A stretch of 64,000 nucleotides of DNA from Marinobacter pelagius (GTDB lineage: Bacteria; Pseudomonadota; Gammaproteobacteria; Pseudomonadales; Oleiphilaceae), in assembly GCF_900114925.1 (NCBI RefSeq), contig NZ_FOUR01000002.1:434001-498000 (forward strand), written 5' to 3'. The translations under genes and the position numbers were made by a program. The notes under the pieces are model-generated. The model was not told the origin of the DNA and searched no databases. It saw nothing but the letters and a program-made list of their open reading frames with translations. Below, piece by piece: positions 12,437 through 22,945 of this stretch. How positions within the stretch are numbered: position 1 is the stretch's first letter; every line of letters starts with the position of its first letter.

Positions 12437-13557
12437 AACACCACGAACTTCGGATCCGCATCCAGCTGACTCACCTTCGGGAAATCCCGTTTGAGGGTCC
12501 GGTGATAGCCCAGGTGCCGGTTGCCCACCATCAGCAATCGCCCACCAGGGGCAAGGTGTCGGGCAGCCTGCCGGAACAGCCGCAGGGCGATATGATCTCC
12601 TACCACACCCCCTTCGTGGAACGGAGGATTGAGCAGGATCAGGTCAAACGCCCCGGCCTCCTCCGGAATACCGTCGGCGTGATGAAAAGTCGCTTCGATA
12701 CCCGGAAAAGCCCGACTGACATTGTGCCTGGCGCTCAGCACGGCCTGACTGGACACATCGGTGAATGTCAGGCTCAGCTCCCGCCGCGCCGACAGGGCCT
12801 GAAGCCCGAGCACACCGTTCCCGCAGGCCAGGTCCAGCACCCGGGCATCGTCACCGAGCGCCGACACGGCGGCCGTGACATGGGGCAACAGCAGCCGTGT
12901 GCCGATATCCAGCTTCTCCCGGGCAAACACCGCAGGCAAGGCCTCCACCCGGACACCGTTATCCAGGGCATAGCCCTTCCATAATCCCGGCCAGTCGTTC
13001 AGGCCCGCCTGCCCCCTGCTGCACATCACCACCCGCGCCTTCTTGCGGGCAGGAAAAACCTGCTCGGTTACTACCGCCTCGGCAAAGACATCGACACTGC
13101 GGTCCGGGAGGTGCTTGATCATGCCGCCGGCCAGGATCCTGCCCTGCTCCGACAGTACCCCGTTGAGCCAGCGCAGCAGCCAGGCCAGATAATCCGCCTG
13201 GCGGGGAATCCGCAACACGACCAGATCAAAGGACCCCTCGGGAGGATCCTGCCAGCTGGTGACACGGGGCATTTCCGCGACCGAGGGATTGGCTCTGGCG
13301 TTCATTGCCAGTGCCTCAGTCAGGCCGGCGTTGTCCGCCACCAGTTCCGGTGCAAACCGTGCCAGCCCCAGAGACAGGGCGCCGAATTGGTCATCCACAA
13401 TGAGGACTCTGGCGTCCGACCGGTCCTGGAGGAGCGTTGCAGCGGTGTCCAGCAACAGTTCGTCAGCCGCATCCCAGGCCCTGAGCGACTTGTCACCGCC
13501 ACCGGGGCGGACCAGTAAAAGTGGGCCATCGGGAGTCTGGAGTTTTGCGCTTGTCAT
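12418..13557 (-). CDS. rlmG: 23S rRNA (guanine(1835)-N2)-methyltransferase RlmG
   Basis: SAM-dependent methyltransferase for G1835 of 23S rRNA. The 379 residues have the RsmC/RlmG double-domain layout: a degenerate N-terminal Rossmann domain (ARVLIVDDQFGALSLGLA) and an active C-terminal one with motif I VLDLACGNGVLGLQAL and the catalytic NPPFHEG. Length and N-terminus fit RlmG better than RsmC. The second family member (rsmC) lies just upstream on the same strand. Its 3' end overlaps ribE. Confidence 0.9.
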   Translation of the reverse strand: MTSAKLQTPDGPLLLVRPGGGDKSLRAWDAADELLLDTAATLLQDRSDARVLIVDDQFGALSLGLARFAPELVADNAGLTEALAMNARANPSVAEMPRVTSWQDPPEGSFDLVVLRIPRQADYLAWLLRWLNGVLSEQGRILAGGMIKHLPDRSVDVFAEAVVTEQVFPARKKARVVMCSRGQAGLNDWPGLWKGYALDNGVRVEALPAVFAREKLDIGTRLLLPHVTAAVSALGDDARVLDLACGNGVLGLQALSARRELSLTFTDVSSQAVLSARHNVSRAFPGIEATFHHADGIPEEAGAFDLILLNPPFHEGGVVGDHIALRLFRQAARHLAPGGRLLMVGNRHLGYHRTLKRDFPKVSQLDADPKFVVFQAGRS

Positions 13558-13657
13558 TTCGGGCTATCCGGGGAGGCGTTTCATGGGGGCGCCCATTCTA
13601 GGCTGTTTATTCTAGAAATTAACCCTAGAGTTCGCAGTGTTCATGCAATTCACCTTT

Positions 13658-13682
13658 GCCCCTCACCCCAGGGGCTTTTTTT
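13658..13682 (+). terminator. intrinsic terminator with no annotated gene immediately upstream on its strand
   Basis: GCCCCT / AGGGGC stem with a six-base loop, followed by seven T on the plus strand. Both flanking genes (rlmG, rsmC) are on the minus strand. On that strand the hairpin has its U-equivalent tract on the wrong side. It could end the ribE transcript after it runs antisense through rlmG, or end a small RNA starting in 13560-13650. Confidence 0.7.
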
Positions 13683-13688
13683 ATTCCT

Positions 13689-14735
13689 TCAGCGGCGAAA
13701 AGCGCGATAGACGGTAAACCGGCGGGTTTGCTCCAGCCGCTCCACAGCACCGACATGGCGCCGGATCAACTCTTCATAGGGCAGGAAACTGTTCGCCACC
13801 AGCCGCAATTCGCCGCCGGCTTCCAGGTGTGAAGCCACGTCCTGAAGAAAGCGCTCGGTCATGGAGGTATCGGTCCGGACGCCGGTGTGAAACGGCGGAT
13901 TGGTGACAATGGCAGGCCATTTACCTTCGATGCCTGCGAGGCCGTCCGAGGCATGAATATCCCCCGCACACCCATTGCGTTCATAGGTTGCCCGGGCACA
14001 GATCACCGCCTGCGACTGGACATCGAGGCCATCGACCCGGGAAACAGTCTGATCCGACTGCCGCTGCCAGCCCTGGAGCCAGCTGCCAATCACCCCGGCA
14101 CCGCAGGCAAAATCCAGCAACCGGCCGGCACTGACAGGCTCTCGGGCGAGACTGTCAAGCAACAGCGCCGTCCCCTCGTCCAGCTCGCCGTGGCTGAAGA
14201 TACCGGGCATACCGGCCACATCGATGCTGACGCCCGCGTGTTCCACCTGTGTCCAGGTGATCCAGTCCGCCAGCGCGAACTCCGGGGCCGGCTCTGTAAT
14301 CTCTGCACTCCAAACCTGGCAATGGCGGGCACTGTCCACCTTGCCGGCATCGGGCAAGCTGGCCCGGAGCTGCTTGACCGCGCCGGCGATACCTTCTTTT
14401 TTCTCGCCCACCAGGATCAACCGGGCACCGGCCCCGGCCAGCCATAGCGCCAGAGCCAGGCGCAGGTCCAGTTCGGCCCGCGCCTTGGGGAGGAAAACCA
14501 CAATGGTGTCGAGACTGGCGGGCTGCAGGCCTGGGGCATCATAGCCGAAACAGGCCTGCCAGCCGGGCACCCGGCTCAGGGCCTCGTAGACGCCGGCGTG
14601 CTCGCTCATGGCGAGGCCTTGCTCCCCCAGCCGGGACAGCAGGCCGGGGTCCGTGACCCCGAGCAGACCAACCGTACCACCGAGCAGGTCACGGTTACGA
14701 AGCAATGCCTCATGGGAATTGGGAAGGGAGGACAT
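13689..14735 (-). CDS. rsmC: 16S rRNA (guanine(1207)-N2)-methyltransferase RsmC
   Basis: SAM-dependent methylation of G1207 in 16S rRNA. The 348 residues, started at ATG 14735 (MSSLPNSHEALLRNRDLLGG), have an N-terminal pseudo-catalytic domain and a C-terminal domain with LLDFACGAGVIGSWL and NPPFHTG. The frame is open to 14891, but the longer start would run into the carbonic anhydrase gene and encodes non-family sequence. The carbonic anhydrase stop lies 7 bases upstream of the chosen start, so the genes are probably co-transcribed. Confidence 0.9.
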   Translation of the reverse strand: MSSLPNSHEALLRNRDLLGGTVGLLGVTDPGLLSRLGEQGLAMSEHAGVYEALSRVPGWQACFGYDAPGLQPASLDTIVVFLPKARAELDLRLALALWLAGAGARLILVGEKKEGIAGAVKQLRASLPDAGKVDSARHCQVWSAEITEPAPEFALADWITWTQVEHAGVSIDVAGMPGIFSHGELDEGTALLLDSLAREPVSAGRLLDFACGAGVIGSWLQGWQRQSDQTVSRVDGLDVQSQAVICARATYERNGCAGDIHASDGLAGIEGKWPAIVTNPPFHTGVRTDTSMTERFLQDVASHLEAGGELRLVANSFLPYEELIRRHVGAVERLEQTRRFTVYRAFRR

Positions 14736-14742
14736 GAAGCGA

Positions 14743-15423
14743 TCAGGCCAGTTTCTGGCGACCGGCACGAACCGGGCGCTGAACCAGCTCCTCGACCGCA
14801 GTCTGCCGCACCTGGTCCCGCTCTTCCTCGTTGGAGATGGACAGCCCCATGTCCCGGAGCAGGCCATCGGCCACATCATAGACAAAGCCATGGACGTTCA
14901 GGGGCTGCCCGCGACGCCAGGCTTCCTGGACGATGTTGTTCTGGCAAACGTGCCCCACCTGTTCCACCACATTGAGCTCGCACAGACGGTCGATCCGGTC
15001 CTGCTCGCTGGTGATCGCATCCAGGGTAGCCTGATGGCGGTCGCGCACGTCCTGGACATGGCGCAGCCAGTGACTGATCAGGCCAAAACCTTCGTTCCGC
15101 AGGGCTGCCCGCACACCGCCACAGCCATAGTGGCCCACCACCAGGATGTGCTTCACCTTGAGCACCTCGATAGCGAACTGCAGCACCGACAGGCAGTTGA
15201 AGTCGGTATGCACCACCACGTTGGCCACATTGCGGTGAACAAAGAGTTCACCGGGCAGCAGATCCACAATCTGGTTGGCCGGTACCCGGCTGTCGGCGCA
15301 GCCGATCCACAGGTATTCCGGCGCCTGCTGATTGGACAGGCGGTCGAAGAACTTGGGATCGACGGACTTGATGCCGTTGGCCCAGGCCCGGTTCTTTTCC
15401 AGCAGATTATCTAGCTGCCCCAT
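14743..15423 (-). CDS. can: beta-class carbonic anhydrase
   Basis: Zinc enzyme that hydrates CO2 to bicarbonate. From ATG 15423 (MGQLDNLLEKNRAW) it has 226 residues. The zinc and catalytic ligands are all present: IGCADSRVP (Cys, Asp, Arg) and VVGHYGCGGV (His, Cys). GGGAG lies 8 bases ahead of this start. The open frame continues to 15486, but that segment is not conserved in the family. It lies between rsmC and the glutamate dehydrogenase gene on the same strand, with no obvious shared pathway. Confidence 0.95.
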   Translation of the reverse strand: MGQLDNLLEKNRAWANGIKSVDPKFFDRLSNQQAPEYLWIGCADSRVPANQIVDLLPGELFVHRNVANVVVHTDFNCLSVLQFAIEVLKVKHILVVGHYGCGGVRAALRNEGFGLISHWLRHVQDVRDRHQATLDAITSEQDRIDRLCELNVVEQVGHVCQNNIVQEAWRRGQPLNVHGFVYDVADGLLRDMGLSISNEEERDQVRQTAVEELVQRPVRAGRQKLA

Positions 15424-15489
15424 GCAAACAACTCCCGTTTCTGACAAAAGTGCCGGAATTGAAAGCGAATCATTGTCGAAACGCAATAC

Positions 15490-18400
15490 TCAGTTGGTCT
15501 CAACCTCGATTTCACCCTGGGGCTGGTGGATCGTGCTCTGGGCCAGATCCAGCAATTCCCGCAGCGCGACCGAGAACATGGCGTACTCGGGCTCCCGGGT
15601 ATTCTTGAGCTCCACAAGCATGGATTTCCAGCGATCAATCAGTTGCTCATGCTGCTGCATCCAGGTTTCCACACAGGCAGGCACATCGGTCGGCTTTTCC
15701 GCCAGCTTCAATACCCCGGTGGTCAGGGCCCGCTGCTGCCAGTCCAGATCTTCCCGGAAGCTCTCCCGGGCCAGTGCCTCCCAGTGGGAAACCGGCTTCA
15801 GATCGGCGATGGCAGTAGCAAACCAGGTCAGGTCAAGACGGTCGCCCAGCTCGAAATAGAGGTTGGCCACGGTCTTCAGGGGCATACCGGTAGCTTCCTT
15901 GGCCTCGATGATACCCAGGGACGAGTACAGGTAACCGGTGCCGGACACCACGGACGCCAACTCCTTGGGCAGGCCCGCCTCCACCAGATCGTTATGGCGT
16001 TTCTCCCAGGCCTGGCGCGCCTGCTCACCCAGGTAGTCCGGCAGGCCGGCGGTAATGGCCCACACACTGTCGGCAAACCGCTCCATATGGCTCTGGATGC
16101 TCAGCTCAGCCCGGCGGTTACGCAGCAGCCAACGGACGGACCGGCGCATCAGGCGCATCAGATCCTGCATCAGCTCCATCTGCAGCCTGGCCGGAATGTG
16201 GAAATCCAGTGCCTCGATCTTGTCCCACCAGTTGTCGATGCGGAACACATCCCGCGCGATAATCCATGCCAGGGCAATGGACGCCGCGTCGGCACCGGTG
16301 GACTGGTTCAGGCGCTCCACAAAGGTAATGCCCATGTGGTTGACCATGTCATTGGCAATCTGCGTGGCGATGATTTCCCGGCGCAGCTGGTGCTCACCGA
16401 GTTCCGAGCTGAACTGCTGGGTCAGGGCCCGGGGGAACACCTTGTACATTTCGCCGGCCAACAGCGGCTCGTCCGGTAAGGTGCTGTCAATCAGGGTCTG
16501 CTTCAGGTCCCCTTTCACGTAGGAGATCAGCACCGACAGCTCCGGCCGGGTCAGCCCCTTCTTGTCGAGCTTACGCTCGGACAGGGTTTCATCGTCCGGC
16601 AGGAACTCCAGGGCCCGGTTGAGCTTGCCTTCGCTCTCGAAGGTATTCATCAGCCGGCGGTATTCCTCCAGGCGCGTCGCCGCATCCTCACTGGCGATAC
16701 TGAGGGCCTGGGTCTGACGGTAGTTGTTCTTCAGCACCAGGGCCGCAACATCGTCGGTCATTTCCTCCAGCATCACGTTCCGCTGTTTCTCGGTGAGATC
16801 ACCGACAGCCACGGCCCGGTTGAGCAGGATCTTCATGTTGACCTCATGGTCCGAGCAATCCACGCCACCGGAGTTGTCGATGAAGTCGGTGTTCAGGCGA
16901 CCGCCCTTGAGGGCGTACTCAATGCGGCCCAACTGGGTCAGACCCAGGTTACCGCCCTCACCCACCACCTTGCAGCGCAGCTCGGCGCCGTTGATCCGCA
17001 GACCATCGTTGGCCTTGTCGCCCACATCGGTGTTGGATTCGGAGCTGGCCTTTACATAGGTGCCGATACCACCGACCCAGAGCAGGTCCACCTGGGCCTT
17101 GAGGATGTGGGAAATCAACATGTTGGGCGGCACGCGATCGGCCTTGATGCCCAGCAGTTTTTTCATTTCGGGGCTGACCGGGATCGACTTGGCGTTCCGG
17201 CTGAACACACCGCCGCCCTTGGAAATCAGCTTGGTGTCGTAATCGGTCCAGGCGGACCGGGGCATTTCGAACAGGCGCTTGCGCTCCCGGAAACTGGCCT
17301 CAGCATCCGGATCCGGGTCGACGAAAATGTGAATGTGGTTGAACGCCGCAACCAGGCGGGTCTTCTCCGAGCACAGCATGCCGTTGCCGAACACGTCGCC
17401 GCCCATATCGCCGATGCCGATGGCGGTAAACTCGTCCAGTGCCGGGTTGATGCCCATTTCGCGGAAGTGGCGTTCCACCGAGACCCAGGCACCCCGGGCG
17501 GTGATGCCCATCTTCTTGTGGTCATAGCCGTTACTGCCGCCGGAGGCGAACGCATCGCCCATCCAGAAGCCGTATTCCGCAGCCAGGCCGTTGGCGATGT
17601 CGGAGAAGGTCGCGGTGCCCTTGTCGGCGGCCACCACCAGGTAGTGATCGTCCTCGTCGTGCCGGATAACCCGCTCCGGCGGCTTGATCCCGGCATCCAC
17701 CAGGTTATCTGTGATATCCAGCAGGCCGCAGATAAAGGTCTTGTAGGCCGCGATACCCTCGGCCTGGAACGCTTCCCTATCCGAAGGGTCCGGCAGCCGC
17801 TTGGCCACGAAACCACCCTTGGCGCCCACCGGCACGATGACCGCGTTCTTTACCTGCTGGGCCTTCACCAGACCCAGAATCTCGGTGCGGTAATCCTCGA
17901 AGCGGTCAGACCAGCGCAGGCCGCCACGGGCAACCTTGCCGCCCCGGAGGTGGACACCCTCGACCCTCGGCGAATACACGAAGATCTCGAACATCGGCAG
18001 CGGCAGCGGCATGTCCGGGATTCGGGAGGGATCGAACTTCACGCTGATGTAGGACTTGGGCTTGCCGTCGGCATCCAGCTGGTAGTAGTTGGTGCGCAGG
18101 GTCGCCTGCATCAGCTCCAGGTACAGACGCAGCACCCGGTCCTCGCTGAGGTTTTCAACCTCATCCAGTCCGGCGCTGAATTCGATTTCCAGCTTCTGCT
18201 GGGCCGCCTCGCTCTTGCCCCTGCTCTGATAGCGCTCGGGGTTGAATCGGATGTCAAAGAGGTCCAGCAGGGTCCGGGTCAGCTGGACATGGTTGACCAG
18301 GGTATTGGAGATGAAGGTCTGACTGTTGGAGAAACGGATCTGCCGCATATACCGCGCGTAGGTCCGCAGCAGCGCAATCTCCCGCCAGCTCATGTAGGAC

Positions 18401-20376
18401 GACAGCAGCAGGCGGTTGAAGGCGTCGTTTTCAGCCTCGCCGTGCCAGACCCGGCGGAACAGCTCCTCGAAAATCGGCCGGATACGGTGGATGTCCACCA
18501 CTTCCCCGGTGTGGGCCTGAAGGGTGAAATCGTGGATCCAGACCGACTTGCCGTGGCGATCCAGCACCTCGAACGGGTGCTCCCCGATCACCCGGAAGCC
18601 CAGGTTATCGAAGATCGGCATCACGTCGGACAGCGGCAGCGGCTCGTCCGGGAAGAACAGTTTGAAGTGCAGGGTCGACTCATCCTCCTCCAGAGCCCGG
18701 TAGAAGCTCATGGCCAGATCGTCGTTATCCGCGGAGGCCGCGATGTGGTCCAGATCGATGGCGGCCCTGCGCGGCGAGAACATATCGGTGTAACTGGCCG
18801 GGAAGCCACCGGCCCAGAGCCGGTAGAATTCATTGCCGCGTTCCTCGCCGTAAGCCTCGCTGAGCGCCTCATAGAGGCCGTCGCGCCAGGACTGGGCCAG
18901 GTCGATGACCTTCTCCCGGATCTCGGCGATCGGCAACTGGCGGTTTTCCACCTGGGGCACCCGGATGGTGAACTGCACCCGGGCCAGCACCGACTCGGAG
19001 AAGTGGGTAACAAACTCGATGTCCTCCGCTTCCAGGGTCTCGAACAGCACCTGCTCTACCTTCAGGCGCAGCTCGGTGTTGTAGATATCCCTCGGGAAGA
19101 AGGCCAGGCAGGTAACAAACTGGCCATACACATCCTCGCGCATGAACAGTTCGATGCGCCGGCGCTCCTGGATGTAGAGAATGTTCTTGGCCACCCGGAG
19201 CAGCTCGTCGGACTCGATCTGGAACAGCTCATCCCGCGGGTAGAGGGTGAGAATCTGCTCCAGTTCCTTGCCGGCGTAGTCGTCCCGCAGGAAGCCGGAA
19301 CGTTTCATCACACTCTGGAACTTCCGGCGCAGCAACGGAATCTCGTCGGGGCGCTCGTTGTAGACCCGGGCAGTATACAGGCCCAGGAACCGACGCTCGC
19401 CGACGACATCGCCCTTGTCGTTGAATTTCTTGACCGCGATGTAGTCGGGATAGGCCGGGCGATGCACCCGGGAGCGCTGGGCGGACTTGGCGAAGATGAA
19501 GATGTCGTCGGTGCGGGTCATCTCGTGCCGGGTGCGCTGGGGCAGCTCGTTCAGACGGACCCGGTCCGGGCGCTCGTTGTTGACCCGCAGGATACCCAGC
19601 TCCGAGTTGGCGACCCGGCGAACGACAGTTCCGCTCTTGTCCTTCACATAGTCGTATTCGTCATAACCGAGGAAGGTGAAATGATCCTGAACCAGCCAGT
19701 TCAGGAAGGCCCTCGCCTCTTCCTTTTCCTCGTCGTTGATGCCGGCGGTGGTGTCGTCCAGCTCGCCGATGATCCGGTTGACCTTGTCAGTCACCACATT
19801 GAAGTCCGAGACCGCGATACGCACTTCGTGCAGGACCGTCTGCAGGGCCTCCTCCAGATCTTTCAGATCCGACGGATTGCTGTGGCGGTCGATTTCAAGA
19901 ACGATAAAGGCCTCGTACTCTGCGCCCGAGCCGCTTTTCTTGGTGGAGTGCAGCTTCTTGAGCTTGCCGTCCTTGTCACGATCGACCTGCAGGATCGAGT
20001 GCTGGATGGAATGGGTGCCGATTTCCCGCTGGTTGATGGCGATCCGCAGAGAATCGATCAGGAACGGAATGTTCGGATGCAGGATGAAAATGACCGTGTG
20101 GGTGGACTGCCAGCCGTCACTTTCGAGGTCCGGGTTGAATACCGATACCGGGGTTTCCTCGGCACTGCGCTTCTGCAGAAACTGCCAGGCGGCCAGAATC
20201 GCGCCGTAGGTATCCGAGAATCGTCGACTCACCAACTCTTCAAGAGGGATGTGCGCATAATGTTGCTTTGCAAATTCGCTGATTTTTTTCGCCTCGGTCT
20301 TCGCGATCTTCTGGGAAAACGCATCAGCGAGTTGCTCAAAAAACTGTTCCTTGCTGGCCACAGTCAGCGCGTTCAT
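15490..20376 (-). CDS. gdhB: NAD-specific glutamate dehydrogenase, large (180 kDa) type
   Basis: Oxidative deamination of glutamate to 2-oxoglutarate. The 1628 residues match the GDH-180 class. A long N-terminal regulatory region with ACT-like segments precedes the catalytic core, where PRVEGVHLRGGKVARGGLRW, KNAVIVPVGAKGGFVAK and the dinucleotide site region AIGIGDMGGDVFGNGML are found. A C-terminal helical region closes the protein. The 160-base divergent gap to moxR separates it from the Bat operon, as in Pseudomonas (PA3068 beside the moxR cluster). No frameshift was seen over nearly 4.9 kb. Confidence 0.96.
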   Translation of the reverse strand: MNALTVASKEQFFEQLADAFSQKIAKTEAKKISEFAKQHYAHIPLEELVSRRFSDTYGAILAAWQFLQKRSAEETPVSVFNPDLESDGWQSTHTVIFILHPNIPFLIDSLRIAINQREIGTHSIQHSILQVDRDKDGKLKKLHSTKKSGSGAEYEAFIVLEIDRHSNPSDLKDLEEALQTVLHEVRIAVSDFNVVTDKVNRIIGELDDTTAGINDEEKEEARAFLNWLVQDHFTFLGYDEYDYVKDKSGTVVRRVANSELGILRVNNERPDRVRLNELPQRTRHEMTRTDDIFIFAKSAQRSRVHRPAYPDYIAVKKFNDKGDVVGERRFLGLYTARVYNERPDEIPLLRRKFQSVMKRSGFLRDDYAGKELEQILTLYPRDELFQIESDELLRVAKNILYIQERRRIELFMREDVYGQFVTCLAFFPRDIYNTELRLKVEQVLFETLEAEDIEFVTHFSESVLARVQFTIRVPQVENRQLPIAEIREKVIDLAQSWRDGLYEALSEAYGEERGNEFYRLWAGGFPASYTDMFSPRRAAIDLDHIAASADNDDLAMSFYRALEEDESTLHFKLFFPDEPLPLSDVMPIFDNLGFRVIGEHPFEVLDRHGKSVWIHDFTLQAHTGEVVDIHRIRPIFEELFRRVWHGEAENDAFNRLLLSSYMSWREIALLRTYARYMRQIRFSNSQTFISNTLVNHVQLTRTLLDLFDIRFNPERYQSRGKSEAAQQKLEIEFSAGLDEVENLSEDRVLRLYLELMQATLRTNYYQLDADGKPKSYISVKFDPSRIPDMPLPLPMFEIFVYSPRVEGVHLRGGKVARGGLRWSDRFEDYRTEILGLVKAQQVKNAVIVPVGAKGGFVAKRLPDPSDREAFQAEGIAAYKTFICGLLDITDNLVDAGIKPPERVIRHDEDDHYLVVAADKGTATFSDIANGLAAEYGFWMGDAFASGGSNGYDHKKMGITARGAWVSVERHFREMGINPALDEFTAIGIGDMGGDVFGNGMLCSEKTRLVAAFNHIHIFVDPDPDAEASFRERKRLFEMPRSAWTDYDTKLISKGGGVFSRNAKSIPVSPEMKKLLGIKADRVPPNMLISHILKAQVDLLWVGGIGTYVKASSESNTDVGDKANDGLRINGAELRCKVVGEGGNLGLTQLGRIEYALKGGRLNTDFIDNSGGVDCSDHEVNMKILLNRAVAVGDLTEKQRNVMLEEMTDDVAALVLKNNYRQTQALSIASEDAATRLEEYRRLMNTFESEGKLNRALEFLPDDETLSERKLDKKGLTRPELSVLISYVKGDLKQTLIDSTLPDEPLLAGEMYKVFPRALTQQFSSELGEHQLRREIIATQIANDMVNHMGITFVERLNQSTGADAASIALAWIIARDVFRIDNWWDKIEALDFHIPARLQMELMQDLMRLMRRSVRWLLRNRRAELSIQSHMERFADSVWAITAGLPDYLGEQARQAWEKRHNDLVEAGLPKELASVVSGTGYLYSSLGIIEAKEATGMPLKTVANLYFELGDRLDLTWFATAIADLKPVSHWEALARESFREDLDWQQRALTTGVLKLAEKPTDVPACVETWMQQHEQLIDRWKSMLVELKNTREPEYAMFSVALRELLDLAQSTIHQPQGEIEVETN

Positions 20377-20536
20377 GATCTACCTCTTGTCAGTGTGAAA
20401 TAAACGTAATCGACGTACTGTCAGATAAGCATAGTCAAACCCTTGATTTTTGCCGTCCAGATGCGAAAACTGCGGCAACTACTTACGAACAATACGGTTC
20501 CTTGACGGGACATGGATAAGGGAGCAGTTACATCCA

Positions 20537-21499
<963 letters not shown>

Positions 21500-21530
21500 G
21501 GCCCCATATCCCTGTGCAAGACCCGACACC

Positions 21531-22478
21531 ATGGTAAGCAGCCAAGCCACCACACACATCAGCCTGCCGGACCTGATCCGGTTGCAGGCCGATGCCCGGG
21601 CCCTGAAGCTGCCTTCCGCGCGGCCGGTACGGTCCCGGCAGGCGGGCCTTCAGCGCTCGCCGCAACGGGGGCGCGGCATGGCCTTTGCCGAGGTGCGCCA
21701 GTACCAGCCAGGTGATGACATCCGCAGCATCGACTGGCGGGTCACCGCCCGGCGCCAGTCTCCCCACACCAAACTGTACGAAGAGGAACGGGAGCGCCCG
21801 GTACTGCTGCTGTGTGATCTGGGCCCGAGCCTGTTCTTCGCCAGTACCGGCGCCTACAAACAGGTCCGTTGCGCCCAGGTGGCAGCGATCCTGTCCTGGC
21901 TGGCCCTCTGGGCCGGAGACCAGGTTGGCGGAATCGTTTTCAACGGTGAGAAGCTGGAAGTGCTTCGCCCCGCCCGCCGCAAGAAATCGGTGCTGCGGTT
22001 GCTCGACTCCCTGGCGGAACAGCAGCACAAACCCGACCCGAACGGGGGGCTGCCCACCTCCGGCATGGCTAACGGGCCCTGGCTCGACCAGGCCCTGGCC
22101 GAAGCCCGGCGGGTTGCCCACACCGGCAGCCGCATCTTCGTACTGAGCGATTTCCTGCAGATCTCGGACGAGACCTCCTCCCTGCTTGGCGCCCTGGCAC
22201 GCCACAATGTCGTCAACGCCATCCGGATCGTCGATCCCCTGGAGCGGCATCTGCCCGACAACGGCCGGTTCGCGGTCGCCGGTCCGGACGGCCCGATCTG
22301 GTTCGATGCCGGCAATCCCCGTTTCCAGAAAGCCTGGCGGGAACGCATTACGGCTCACGAAACACGGCTGGCGTCCTGTTTCCGCACCGCCGGTGTGGTT
22401 GCCGCGACCGTTTCAACCGGCGAGGACCCTGCGTCCGTATTGAAGTCCCTGCTCGGGCCAAGGGGGCGGATCGGATGA
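21531..22478 (+). CDS. DUF58 domain-containing protein (Bat operon)
   Basis: The 315-residue protein has the DUF58 signature VRQYQPGDDIRSIDWRVTARRQ at residues ~60-80, usually encoded between moxR and the VWA genes. The C-terminal half resembles a degenerate VWA fold (RPVLLLCDLGPSLFF), so it probably acts as a cytoplasmic partner of the MoxR/VWA complex. It has no signal peptide. The stop overlaps the next start by four bases (ATGA), so the two are translated together. Its biochemical role is not established for the family. Confidence 0.85.
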   Translation: MVSSQATTHISLPDLIRLQADARALKLPSARPVRSRQAGLQRSPQRGRGMAFAEVRQYQPGDDIRSIDWRVTARRQSPHTKLYEEERERPVLLLCDLGPSLFFASTGAYKQVRCAQVAAILSWLALWAGDQVGGIVFNGEKLEVLRPARRKKSVLRLLDSLAEQQHKPDPNGGLPTSGMANGPWLDQALAEARRVAHTGSRIFVLSDFLQISDETSSLLGALARHNVVNAIRIVDPLERHLPDNGRFAVAGPDGPIWFDAGNPRFQKAWRERITAHETRLASCFRTAGVVAATVSTGEDPASVLKSLLGPRGRIG

Positions 22479-22945
22479 ATCCACAGGACCCCCTGAGCCA
22501 GCTGCGAGACATCCATCTGCCTGCCACCGGCGGCTTCTGGCCACCGGCGCCGGGCTGGTGGATGCTCGCCGTGCTGCTTCTGGTTGTCCTTGCGCTGGCA
22601 GTGACAGCCTTGCTTCGCCGCAGGCGCCGCAATCGCTGGCGCCGGCAGGCACTAATTGCCCTGACCGAACTGGAGCGAAAATCGGAACCAACACCTGCCT
22701 GGTTCACCTCTCTCAACACCCTGCTCAAACAGGCAGCCAGGGAATGCCACCCGGAAAGCCGGCCCCAGGCCCTCAGCGGCCACGCCTGGGTGGAATTCCT
22801 GATCGCCACGTCGCCAGAGGGACAAACTCCGGAACGGCGCTGGCTCGAAGCGCTGGTCCATGCCGCGTGGCAGCCAACGGTGCAGGCCGATCCCGGTGAA
22901 GCTGTCCGGTTTGCCCGCCGCTGGCTGGGAGGGCAGAAATGCTGA
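22475..22945 (+). CDS. DUF4381 domain-containing membrane protein (Bat operon)
   Basis: 156-residue protein with one membrane helix near residues 27-47 (PPAPGWWMLAVLLLVVLALA) and a basic cytoplasmic stretch RRRRRNRWRRQ right after it. The family always occurs between DUF58 and VWA genes in Bat-type operons. It overlaps DUF58 by 4 bases and the next VWA gene by 7. The function is unknown. The topology suggests a membrane tether for the complex. Confidence 0.82.
   Translation: MNPQDPLSQLRDIHLPATGGFWPPAPGWWMLAVLLLVVLALAVTALLRRRRRNRWRRQALIALTELERKSEPTPAWFTSLNTLLKQAARECHPESRPQALSGHAWVEFLIATSPEGQTPERRWLEALVHAAWQPTVQADPGEAVRFARRWLGGQKC

Noticed and set aside
16846-20403. 1185-codon open frame on the plus strand
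   Set aside because: It lies wholly antisense to gdhB, whose protein is recognisable along its whole length. High GC leaves the opposite strand open, and the translation shows no domain.
20377-20536. Small gene in the divergent gap between gdhB and moxR
   Set aside because: Only the non-conserved upstream extension of the moxR frame is open. No independent start with a ribosome binding site was seen.
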